DNA of 20,154 nt from Vampirovibrionales bacterium (GTDB taxonomy: Bacteria > Cyanobacteriota > Vampirovibrionia > Vampirovibrionales > JAGQHJ01). Where the stretch lies: contig JANWKX010000005.1 of assembly GCA_025451145.1 (NCBI GenBank), forward strand, positions 1 through 20,154, read 5' to 3'. The notes beneath the pieces were generated by a model. It was not told the origin of the DNA. It searched no databases and worked only from the letters and a program-made list of their open reading frames with translations. This document shows positions 6,267-12,999 of this stretch, piece after piece. Each line of letters starts with the position of its first letter. The stretch's first letter is position 1. A program made the position numbers and the translations under genes.

Positions 6267-8415
6267 GCGCCTCTTCGGCGGGTATAAAGCGGGCACGCTC
6301 TTCATCCGTAACACCCTTCATCGTGAGGTTAATACGACCGCGATCGTCAATCTCGTTCACCTTAACCACCACCATATCACCGACACTGACAATATCTTCC
6401 ACTTTATTGACCCGATAATTGGCCAATTGGGAAATATGGACCATACCGTCCTTGCCAGGTGTTATCTCCACGAAGGCGCCAGCCGGAATAATCCGGACAA
6501 CACGACCGTATACGATCAGGCCTCGTTCGATTTTCATGGTGAGCTTACGAATGATTTCCTGGGCCCGTTCGCCGCCATCACCGGTTACCGAAGTAATGGT
6601 GACCAAGCCACTGTCTTCAATATCAATGGTGGCACCTGTTTCTTCAATAATCCCACGAATGGTCTTACCGCCAGGGCCAATGACAGTCCCAATGGTATCC
6701 GGTTCAATTTTCATGGTGATCATCCTGGGCGCCCATTCGGAGAGGTTGGTTCTGGGCTCCGTAATGGCTTCAGCCATCTTGGATAGAATGTGCAAACGCC
6801 CTTGTTTCGCTTGATCAAGCGCAATCCGCATAATTTCCAATGAGATCCCTTGAATCTTGATATCCATTTGCAAGGCGGTGACACCGTTTTCATTGCCCGT
6901 CACCTTGAAATCCATATCTCCAAGGAAGTCTTCAATTCCTTGGATATCGGAAAGCACCTTGAACTGCTCGCCTTCTTTAATCAATCCCATGGCGATACCG
7001 CCAATCGGAGAGCTGACCGGAACGCCGGCATCCATTAAGGCCAAGGATGCCCCACAGGTACTGGCCATACTGGTCGAGCCATTGGATTCCAAAACTTCGG
7101 AATTCACGCGAATGGTATAGCCAAACTCCTCTTTAGGCGGTAAAGAATAGGCAACGGCCCGTTCGGCAAGGGCTCCATGGCCAATTTCACGGCGACCGGC
7201 GCCTCTTAAGGGTTTCACTTCACCCACAGAGAATCCTGGGAAGTTATAGTGATGGATCCAGCGTTTTTCCTTGAGGGGTTCAACACCGTCCAGCTCTTGT
7301 GCATCTCCGGGGGAGCCCAGGGTACAGAGCGAAAGCACCTGGGTGTTTCCACGGGTAAATAGCGCACTGCCATGAGTTCTGGACAACAAGCCAACTCGAC
7401 AGGAAATGGGGCGAATTTCTTCAGGTTTACGACCATCTGCACGGGTGTTCTCCGTCATGATCATGCCGCGCATGGCCTTTTTCTCGATTTTTTTGAAGGC
7501 TTCAGAGACAAAATCCAGAGGCGAGCTGGCAATCAAAACTTTGATGGGATGAGTCTCATCCAAGGCTGCAAGGGCTTCATCCAGCTTTTGACGCGCTGCC
7601 TCAAGTTTCTGCTTACGAGCGTCTCTGTCAAAATCGTGGAATGCCGCATTGACTTCCTGGTAAACCGTGTTGTAAACCAAGTCCACCAGCGGGGCCACAT
7701 CTTCAGATGGCGTAAATGGCTTTTTCTCGATACCACATTTTTTGGCGAATTCTAATTGGGCTTGAACCTGAAGGCGAATTTCACGATGAGCAAAGTCAAT
7801 GGCCTTAAGGATCAGCTCTTCTGAAACAAAATTGGCGCCAGCCTCAACCATCATGATGGAATCTGCTGTTCCGGCGACCACAATATCCAAGTCGCCTTGC
7901 TCGGATTGTTCATACGTTGGGTTGGCGATAAAATCGCCGTTCAATAAACCAACCCGAACTGCTCCGATTGGGCCTTCAAATGGCAAGCCGGCAAGGGTCA
8001 AAGCGGCAGAGGCTCCTAAAATACTGAGTGTATCCGGTGGGTTAACCCCTGAAACACTTAATGGGGTGGCCACAATCTGAACATCCTTGCGATACCCATC
8101 AGGCCATAGGGGCCGAATAGGCCGATCAATCAGCCGGGATGTCAAAATCGCTTTTTCAGATGGGCGTCCTTCACGCTTAATAAAGCCTCCTGGAAGCCTC
8201 CCAACAGCATACATTTTTTCTTCGTAATCAATCAACAACGGGAAAAAATCAATCCCGGGACGAGGTTCTTTGCTGGCGACGGCCGTCACTATGATAACGG
8301 TATCTCCACAGGTGACTTGAACAGCGCCATTGGCTGAACGGGCCAGTTCACCCGTCCTCAAAATGACCTGTTTGCCACCGATATTTAACTCTTGTTCAAC
8401 AATATTGAAATCCAT
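6232..8415 (-). CDS. pnp: Polyribonucleotide nucleotidyltransferase (PNPase)
   Basis: Phosphorolytic 3'-5' exoribonuclease and RNA polymerase of the RNA degradation machinery. The 727 residues match the family. Order of domains: first RNase PH domain (about 10-145, with EGRPSEKAILTSRLIDRPIR), all-helical linker (150-230), second RNase PH domain (about 315-545, with the active-site loop GDMDFKVTGNENG), KH domain (about 555-615, GPGGKTIRGIIEETG), S1 domain (about 620-690, AGAFVEITPGKDGMVHIS) and a short acidic tail. The N-terminal half resembles cyanobacterial PNPases. It lies 175 bases downstream of rpsO with a terminator hairpin between them, the usual rpsO-pnp arrangement. GAAG precedes the ATG. 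Confidence 0.97.
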   Translation of the reverse strand: MDFNIVEQELNIGGKQVILRTGELARSANGAVQVTCGDTVIIVTAVASKEPRPGIDFFPLLIDYEEKMYAVGRLPGGFIKREGRPSEKAILTSRLIDRPIRPLWPDGYRKDVQIVATPLSVSGVNPPDTLSILGASAALTLAGLPFEGPIGAVRVGLLNGDFIANPTYEQSEQGDLDIVVAGTADSIMMVEAGANFVSEELILKAIDFAHREIRLQVQAQLEFAKKCGIEKKPFTPSEDVAPLVDLVYNTVYQEVNAAFHDFDRDARKQKLEAARQKLDEALAALDETHPIKVLIASSPLDFVSEAFKKIEKKAMRGMIMTENTRADGRKPEEIRPISCRVGLLSRTHGSALFTRGNTQVLSLCTLGSPGDAQELDGVEPLKEKRWIHHYNFPGFSVGEVKPLRGAGRREIGHGALAERAVAYSLPPKEEFGYTIRVNSEVLESNGSTSMASTCGASLALMDAGVPVSSPIGGIAMGLIKEGEQFKVLSDIQGIEDFLGDMDFKVTGNENGVTALQMDIKIQGISLEIMRIALDQAKQGRLHILSKMAEAITEPRTNLSEWAPRMITMKIEPDTIGTVIGPGGKTIRGIIEETGATIDIEDSGLVTITSVTGDGGERAQEIIRKLTMKIERGLIVYGRVVRIIPAGAFVEITPGKDGMVHISQLANYRVNKVEDIVSVGDMVVVKVNEIDDRGRINLTMKGVTDEERARFIPAEEAHEQAPVEHPVA

Positions 8416-8535
8416 AAGTCTTCTTTTCTTCTTTTCTATTTCATCACTTCATACTTTGTACATGTCGTATTTTACGGGAAAAGAACTGGTAAACCAAATT
8501 TTCTGGGGCAATCCTCTGAGGAGAACCCCTAACAA

Positions 8536-8567
8536 TAAAGCACCTCTATCAATTAAGAGGTGCTTTA
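8536..8567 (-). terminator. Rho-independent terminator/attenuator between rpsO and pnp
   Basis: A perfect 12-base-pair stem (8536-8547 with 8556-8567) and an 8-base loop (8548-8555). Read on the minus strand it follows the rpsO stop by about 23 bases and continues as TTTATTGTT. This should end most rpsO transcripts and let part read through into pnp. A promoter between the hairpin and pnp is possible but none stands out. Confidence 0.8.
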
Positions 8568-8590
8568 AGATGAAATCTTTGAACCGGTGA

Positions 8591-8863
8591 TTATTTTCTA
8601 AGGTTCAATTGACTCAGCAGATTTCTGTAATAATCCGGTTCCCGATGCTGCTTGAGGTAATTCAACAAGCGACGGCGACGACCAACCAGCTTCATCAGGC
8701 CACGACGGGTCGAGTAATCTTTATTATGGGTTTTGAGATGCTCTGTTAAATCGTTAATCCGTTTTGAGAAGATTGCAATCTGTGCTTCGGGAGAACCACT
8801 GTCTTTGTCGTTTTTACCGTACTCGGCAACAATTGCTTTCTTTTGTTCTGCAGTAACCGCCAT
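8591..8863 (-). CDS. rpsO: 30S ribosomal protein S15
   Basis: Small-subunit protein S15, which binds 16S rRNA in the platform. From the ATG at 8863 it has 90 residues, against about 89 for the family. The sequence carries family blocks such as DSGSPEAQIAIFSKRI, LKTHNKDYSTRRGLMKLVGR and RRRLLNYLKQ. A frame continues four codons up to a GTG at 8875, but the GAGG at 8877-8880 abuts that GTG, while MAVTAEQKK at 8863 is the normal start. S15 commonly autoregulates by binding its own leader; no such structure was worked out here. It is divergent from the TPR lipoprotein gene. Confidence 0.97.
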   Translation of the reverse strand: MAVTAEQKKAIVAEYGKNDKDSGSPEAQIAIFSKRINDLTEHLKTHNKDYSTRRGLMKLVGRRRRLLNYLKQHREPDYYRNLLSQLNLRK

Positions 8864-8896
8864 AGATATCGACACACCTCAATGTTTTTCTGGTTT

Positions 8897-8904
8897 AGTA
8901 TAAT
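8897..8904. promoter_or_regulatory. Overlapping divergent -10 boxes for rpsO and the TPR lipoprotein gene
   Basis: The plus strand has TATAAT at 8899-8904, and the minus strand has TATACT at 8902-8897. The two hexamers overlap by four bases between divergent genes, so the two promoters would exclude each other. The -35 regions are poor on both strands. Confidence 0.4.
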
Positions 8905-8937
8905 GTGGAAGTGTAATATAACATCGTCCATTTTTCA

Positions 8938-9624
8938 ATGCAAGCATCTTGCTTTCGTATCCTTACGCTGGGGTTTCTACTGACCGGATTTTTGTATTGG
9001 GCAGGATGCCAACCTGCCACCCATCTTAGCAGAGAAAAATTGCTGGATAACGCTGAAAAAGATTTGGATGCCGGTAACTTTCACAAGGCTATGGTTGAGC
9101 TTCAGGAAGCCTTAAACCAAGACCCTCAAAATATTCAAGTGCATCTGGACTTGGGATGGGTCGCCCTTTACACCAATCAGTTGGATAAGGCGAAGAAAGA
9201 ACTTCAATATGTGGAACAGATACAGCCCAGTAATTCGGAAGCCCAACACCTTCGGGGTGCAATGCTGGAAAAAGGTGAACAATGGGTCGATGCCCTCAGT
9301 GCTTACAATGAGGCTCTAAAAGGGGAAATCAATGACCCGCAGCTTCATGCCGATATTGCAAGGGTCTTCTTAAAGTTAAATCAGCCCGATGCTTCTGTAA
9401 AAGAATACGGCATTTCCCTGAGGCTGAATCCGCAAAACAGCGGCTACCATTTCGGTCAATGCCTGGCTTATCGGCAGCTTAAGCAGTATTTGCAAGCGAC
9501 CTCAGCATGTCAAAAAGCATTACAGTATTCCAATGACCCCACTGAAAAAGACCAAATCCAGGAAATCATTGAAACCATTAAACTGCTCCAGGGACTAGAG
9601 GTTAAACGCCCCCTAACACAATAA
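8938..9624 (+). CDS. TPR-repeat lipoprotein
   Basis: Predicted lipid-anchored, periplasm-facing scaffold protein of 228 residues. Residues 1-24 form a signal peptide ending in YWAGC, with C24 as lipid-attachment site. Trp at -3 is unusual for a lipobox, but AGC fits. The rest is a run of about five tetratricopeptide repeats (roughly 31-64, 66-99, 100-133, 134-167, 168-201), each with the A/G/Y/A/P spacing, for example LDAGNFHKAMVELQEALNQDP. Such proteins bind partners; the partner is unknown. It resembles PilF/NlpI-type lipoproteins in layout, but I see no specific match. No Shine-Dalgarno precedes the ATG. It is divergent from rpsO across 74 bases and lies 159 bases before the next gene. Confidence 0.85.
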   Translation: MQASCFRILTLGFLLTGFLYWAGCQPATHLSREKLLDNAEKDLDAGNFHKAMVELQEALNQDPQNIQVHLDLGWVALYTNQLDKAKKELQYVEQIQPSNSEAQHLRGAMLEKGEQWVDALSAYNEALKGEINDPQLHADIARVFLKLNQPDASVKEYGISLRLNPQNSGYHFGQCLAYRQLKQYLQATSACQKALQYSNDPTEKDQIQEIIETIKLLQGLEVKRPLTQ

Positions 9625-9783
9625 GCGTTATTGCTTCCTTGGCCATCAAGTTCAACAGCGGCTTAATTAAAGAAATGTAAAAAATAGAAGCGTTGTAAGC
9701 AATTTTGGGCTTTGAAGAACTTTGAGAAAGCTATAAAAGCCTCTGTGAAATCATGAATGATGACTAAAGGAGATTCCCTAAAA

Positions 9784-10419
9784 ATGAATTCAGTGCGTTT
9801 TGGCCAATGTTTTGTGATTGAGTATCCTGATACTGCCAAGTTGTATGGTCAAAAGGAAAGAACACCCGTCAAGATTAAACAGGGGCCTCCTGGCATGGCC
9901 ACAATGAATTTATGGGATCCGAGTATTCCTGGTGGAAATGGCATCCTTAATGCCTACTTCCCGGATAGCCCAGAACCTGAGAAACCGGCTCCCTGCCATA
10001 TTTTCTTTGATCCAGTAGACTTACCCAGCAATCCACTATATCAAGAACGGGATCCTAAAGGCGATGCCTGTGTCCTGACTGGCCCGGAAATGAAAACCTT
10101 TAGGCAACTTTATACAAGAGCGCATCAGTTTTACGATAAGCATTGTAGCCGATGGCAAATCCAGGGATTTAATACTGTTTTTAGCCGCTTCATGGAAGGG
10201 GGACTACGTGATAAAGCCCGAGAATTAGCCCACAAATATGCCCCCTTGCCTGGCAACAACGATGATAAAGCCGACGCGTTTCAACATGAATTTAAATCCT
10301 GGTTTGAACAGCAATGTCACAATATTTTAGAGAATAACCCACCCGCTCAACCCCCCAGTGATGAGGTTTATGAAAGTCCTGAGCGTTTTTGGGATATTAT
10401 CACTGCACCGCTTGAGTAA
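9784..10419 (+). CDS. Hypothetical protein, 211 residues
   Basis: I do not recognise this protein. The ATG at 9784 is chosen over an in-frame ATG at 9757 because AAAGGAG (9766-9772) sits 11 bases before it. It is soluble, with no signal peptide or membrane segment. The first half is Pro/Gly-rich (GPPGMATMNLWDPSIPGG, 43-60). The second half is helical with many aromatic and charged residues (110-190), and includes four Cys/His-containing spots that do not form an obvious zinc motif. It sits between a TPR lipoprotein and the polysaccharide export gene on the same strand. A lineage-restricted protein is likely. The strong ribosome binding site and uninterrupted frame support it as a real gene. 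Confidence 0.7.
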   Translation: MNSVRFGQCFVIEYPDTAKLYGQKERTPVKIKQGPPGMATMNLWDPSIPGGNGILNAYFPDSPEPEKPAPCHIFFDPVDLPSNPLYQERDPKGDACVLTGPEMKTFRQLYTRAHQFYDKHCSRWQIQGFNTVFSRFMEGGLRDKARELAHKYAPLPGNNDDKADAFQHEFKSWFEQQCHNILENNPPAQPPSDEVYESPERFWDIITAPLE

Positions 10420-10461
10420 AAAGCACCCTCATTCCTCAAGCGTTGGCTTCATGCTTGAAGC
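10409..10461 (+). terminator. Possible terminator hairpins after the 211-residue gene
   Basis: Two alternative stems lie here: CGCTTGAG (10409-10416) with CTCAAGCG (10435-10442), and GCTTCA (10446-10451) with TGAAGC (10456-10461). The second is followed by GTTTATTTAA. The T-run is interrupted, so termination would be weak. Confidence 0.35.
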
Positions 10462-10488
10462 GTTTATTTAACTTAGTAAATTAACATT

Positions 10489-10506
10489 AAACTTGAATAC
10501 AAGTTT
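10489..10506 (+). repeat. 18-base palindrome overlapping the predicted promoter of the Wza-like gene
   Basis: AAACTTG-AATA-CAAGTTT, perfect 7-base arms. It covers the proposed -35 box and shares AACTTGAA and CAAGTT at equal spacing with the palindrome at 4417-4434. An operator is the natural reading. Confidence 0.45.
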
Positions 10507-10520
10507 TGAATTGCTACGAT
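10493..10520 (+). promoter_or_regulatory. Candidate promoter of the Wza-like gene
   Basis: TTGAAT (10493-10498), a 16-base spacer, then TACGAT (10515-10520) preceded by TGC, an extended -10. It would start transcripts near 10527, about 24 bases before the ATG at 10551, and so argues against the TTG at 10506 as start codon. Confidence 0.4.
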
Positions 10521-10550
10521 AACATCTTGAATAAAACCCTGTATCTGGCG

Positions 10551-11693
10551 ATGTTGAACATGGCGATTTCAAAACCCCTGATTGCAATACCTGCTTTGGT
10601 GATAGGCATCCTCCTTGCCATGGGAAGCCCATGTTGGAGTGAGTCTGCAACACTTCAACCTCAAGCACCCGCCATTTCAGCCTCGATTACCAACCTGCCC
10701 ATGCCCAATATGATGGCGCGAAAATACCCGTTGGGTCCCAATGACGTCATCAGTCTTAAATTTTTTGGCTACCCTGAATTGAGCCATGATCAGATTCGCG
10801 TGCAACCGGATGGCTATATTATTTTGGATATGCTAGGGCCTATCAATGTGAATGGCATGACATTGGTGGATTTATACCGGCTTCTGAAAGAAAAATACAG
10901 CTATTATTACAAAAATCCGAAAATTAGCATTGATTTGGCTGAAACGAAACCCTTCATGGTTTATATCAATGGGGCCGTTTTGAACCCCGGGAGTTATGAA
11001 GTTTCCACCAATTCGTCTTTCAGGCCCATGATTGAAAATGCCCACCCGGAAATCAGCGTCAATCGGGTTTCCCCCCTTTTAACCAGTGTGCTGACGGCGG
11101 CTGGCGGGTTAAGCCTGGATGCCGATCTGGAAAATATTCAAATTAAAAACAAGTTGACCAGAGAAGCCTATACCGTCGATCTGCTGAGTTTGCTTCAGGC
11201 CGATAATACGGCTCAGGATTTGTATCTGATCCCAGGCGATATTGTGATTGTACCGAAATTAGAACATCCTTCTGCCTTGACTTCGGAAAAATATAAACTC
11301 TATGCCAATTCCTCCTTTTCGCCACGAACCGTTCCTGTCAAAGTATTTGGCTATGTCAACAACCCTGGCCTGGTGACGTTACCGGCGTCAAACTCTCTCA
11401 GCTTACTGTCTGCCATTGCCGCAGCCGGAGGCTATTTGAAGGATTCCGCCTATTTCCCGCCCAAGGTCTATGTGCTTCGCAAAAAAGATGACCAGGGTAA
11501 TCTGGAGAAACTGGCCATTAACCCCCAGGTAAAAGAGTTTCAATTGATGTCTAACGACGTGGTTTATGTGCCTCAGAAAGTCATTCCGAGAATTGGATCA
11601 TTCTTTGATTTTGCCACCCGTGTAGTGAGCCCGTTCTACTTCCTATCTTCCTCCTTCAGAAATGCTACCGGCACCTATCTCTTGCCCAAATAG
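10551..11693 (+). CDS. Wza-type polysaccharide export outer-membrane protein
   Basis: Outer-membrane channel component for capsule or exopolysaccharide secretion, 380 residues. A signal peptide covers about 1-30 (hydrophobic core 9-24). The Poly_export domain follows at about 58-130 (YPLGPNDVISLKFFGYPEL, then VQPDGYI). Two SLBB domains follow: about 134-236 (VYINGAVLNPGSYEV ... IPGDIVIVP) and 262-342 (VKVFGYVNNPGLVTLP ... SNDVVYVPQ). The C-terminal 345-370 could be the amphipathic membrane-spanning helix of Wza. The signal peptide ends near GSPC, a poor lipobox, so lipidation as in Wza is doubtful. An earlier in-frame TTG at 10506 lies inside the promoter candidate. No good ribosome binding site is seen at 10551 or at the next ATG, 10560. 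The Wzc-like partner lies 1.3 kb downstream, across an inverted glycosyltransferase gene. Confidence 0.9.
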   Translation: MLNMAISKPLIAIPALVIGILLAMGSPCWSESATLQPQAPAISASITNLPMPNMMARKYPLGPNDVISLKFFGYPELSHDQIRVQPDGYIILDMLGPINVNGMTLVDLYRLLKEKYSYYYKNPKISIDLAETKPFMVYINGAVLNPGSYEVSTNSSFRPMIENAHPEISVNRVSPLLTSVLTAAGGLSLDADLENIQIKNKLTREAYTVDLLSLLQADNTAQDLYLIPGDIVIVPKLEHPSALTSEKYKLYANSSFSPRTVPVKVFGYVNNPGLVTLPASNSLSLLSAIAAAGGYLKDSAYFPPKVYVLRKKDDQGNLEKLAINPQVKEFQLMSNDVVYVPQKVIPRIGSFFDFATRVVSPFYFLSSSFRNATGTYLLPK

Positions 11694-11706
11694 CCCGAAA
11701 GATGAT

Positions 11707-12867
11707 TTAGAAAATAGAATAGCTCTCAAACGCCTTGGGTTCAGATGACCTGGAAACCAGATTATCCCGGCGAAAGTCTTGGGCATTCCCCAGAAGGTCA
11801 TTTAATCGGGTTTTAAAGTTTGAGACATCAAACTGTTGGGCATGCTCAGCGATGCGCATAGGGGACCAGACAATATCCTCAGAATGCTCAATGGCCTGAT
11901 TCAGGGCTTGGGGTGAAAATGTCTCAAATAAAATCCCGGTTTCCCCGTCTTTGACGATATCCAAGGCTCCTCCAGCCTTAAGGGCAATGACCGGCTTCCC
12001 GGCGGATTGGGCTTCCGCCATGACAATCCCGAAATCCTCTTTCCCCGGCAGTAAAAATGCTCTGCAATGATTCATATACTCGGCCAAGGTCTCATCAGAG
12101 ACTCGCCCCAAGAAAATCACATTGGACTTGGCCATGGCCTTTAACTTCTTTAAAAGGGGGCCATCGCCAATGATCACCAGTGGCTTTCCAGAGGCATTAA
12201 AGGCTTGGACAGCTAGTTCATAGCCTTTGTAGGCGACTAAGCGACCGGCCATCAAGTAAAAATCCTGACTGCCTTCATCATGAAATCGATCTGTCTTGAC
12301 GGGCGGATAGAGAATCTCAGCATCTCGGTTGTAGAATTTCTTGATTCGTTGCGCCGTATAACGAGAATTGGCCAGGAAATAGTCCACCCGATTGGCGCTG
12401 GTCACATCCAACAGTCTCAAATACTGGGCAATAAGACCCATCATATAGCTTTGAAAACCCGTCATTCCATTTAAATTGGAGTAGGTCCAAAACATATCCC
12501 AGAGATACCGTGCAGGGGAATGGCAATAACAAATGTGAACCGCGTCAGGCCTGGGGATAATGCTTTTGGCGACGCTGTAATGCGACGAGAAAATCACATC
12601 ATAGGCTTGTAAATCCAGCATTTCATGAGCCAAAGGCATGAGGGGGAAGTAAAGCTTATAGAGTCTTTCAAAAAACGGCAGGTTCTGGATAAACGTTGTT
12701 CTGTAATCCGCTTGTCGATAAGCCTCAGGAATAATTTGCCAATCAATGGCTGTGGTATAAATAGGGGCTTTGGGATAAAGCTCATGGGCACTATAGAGAA
12801 TACTTTCAGCCCCGCCAATGGCACCAGCCAGCTTGTCGGAAACCAGGGCCAGATTCGGTTTGGTCAT
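11707..12867 (-). CDS. Glycosyltransferase family 4 (GT-B) protein
   Basis: Retaining glycosyltransferase that likely adds a sugar to a lipid-linked oligosaccharide at the cytoplasmic face of the inner membrane. It has 386 residues. The N-terminal Rossmann half carries GGAE (18-21) in the acceptor-side glycine loop. The C-terminal half has LMAGRLVAYKGYELAVQAF (205-223), VIIGDGPLLKKL (231-242) and the EX7E pattern E277...E285 in EDFGIVMAEAQSAGKPVIA, typical of GT4. The sequence layout resembles mannosyltransferases of the WbaZ type, but donor and acceptor cannot be told. It is convergent with the Wza-like gene (13 bases between stops) and divergent from the Wzc-like gene, so it belongs to the export cluster by position though not by transcript. 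No good Shine-Dalgarno precedes the ATG. Confidence 0.88.
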   Translation of the reverse strand: MTKPNLALVSDKLAGAIGGAESILYSAHELYPKAPIYTTAIDWQIIPEAYRQADYRTTFIQNLPFFERLYKLYFPLMPLAHEMLDLQAYDVIFSSHYSVAKSIIPRPDAVHICYCHSPARYLWDMFWTYSNLNGMTGFQSYMMGLIAQYLRLLDVTSANRVDYFLANSRYTAQRIKKFYNRDAEILYPPVKTDRFHDEGSQDFYLMAGRLVAYKGYELAVQAFNASGKPLVIIGDGPLLKKLKAMAKSNVIFLGRVSDETLAEYMNHCRAFLLPGKEDFGIVMAEAQSAGKPVIALKAGGALDIVKDGETGILFETFSPQALNQAIEHSEDIVWSPMRIAEHAQQFDVSNFKTRLNDLLGNAQDFRRDNLVSRSSEPKAFESYSIF

Positions 12868-12900
12868 CAGAAAATCGATGCTTTCATATTCAAAAACCCT

Positions 12901-12928
12901 ATTAAAAAATAATTTTATTAAAAAATAA
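12901..12928 (+). repeat. A-tract direct repeat upstream of the Wzc-like gene
   Basis: The 12-base string ATTAAAAAATAA occurs at 12901-12912 and 12917-12928, a 16-base period, in a very AT-rich divergent promoter region. It may be a UP element or a binding site for a nucleoid protein. Confidence 0.45.
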
Positions 12929-12942
12929 AAAAATCCTATAAT
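12914..12942 (+). promoter_or_regulatory. Candidate promoter of the Wzc-like gene
   Basis: A perfect TATAAT at 12937-12942 with a weak TTTATT -35 (12914-12919) at 17 bases. The start point would be near 12949, downstream of the TTG at 12943, so that TTG is unlikely to be the start codon. Confidence 0.5.
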
Positions 12943-12999
12943 TTGAATCCAATTTTATCTAAAATTGAGAACACATTCAGCGCACACGAGAGCATGGGC

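Noticed and set aside
6244..8080. Plus-strand ORFs opposite pnp
   Set aside because: They are antisense to a fully recognisable PNPase and show no family features.
12943..12999. TTG start giving a 763-residue Wzc-like protein
   Set aside because: The TTG lies directly after a perfect -10 box and has no Shine-Dalgarno; the later ATGs fit better.
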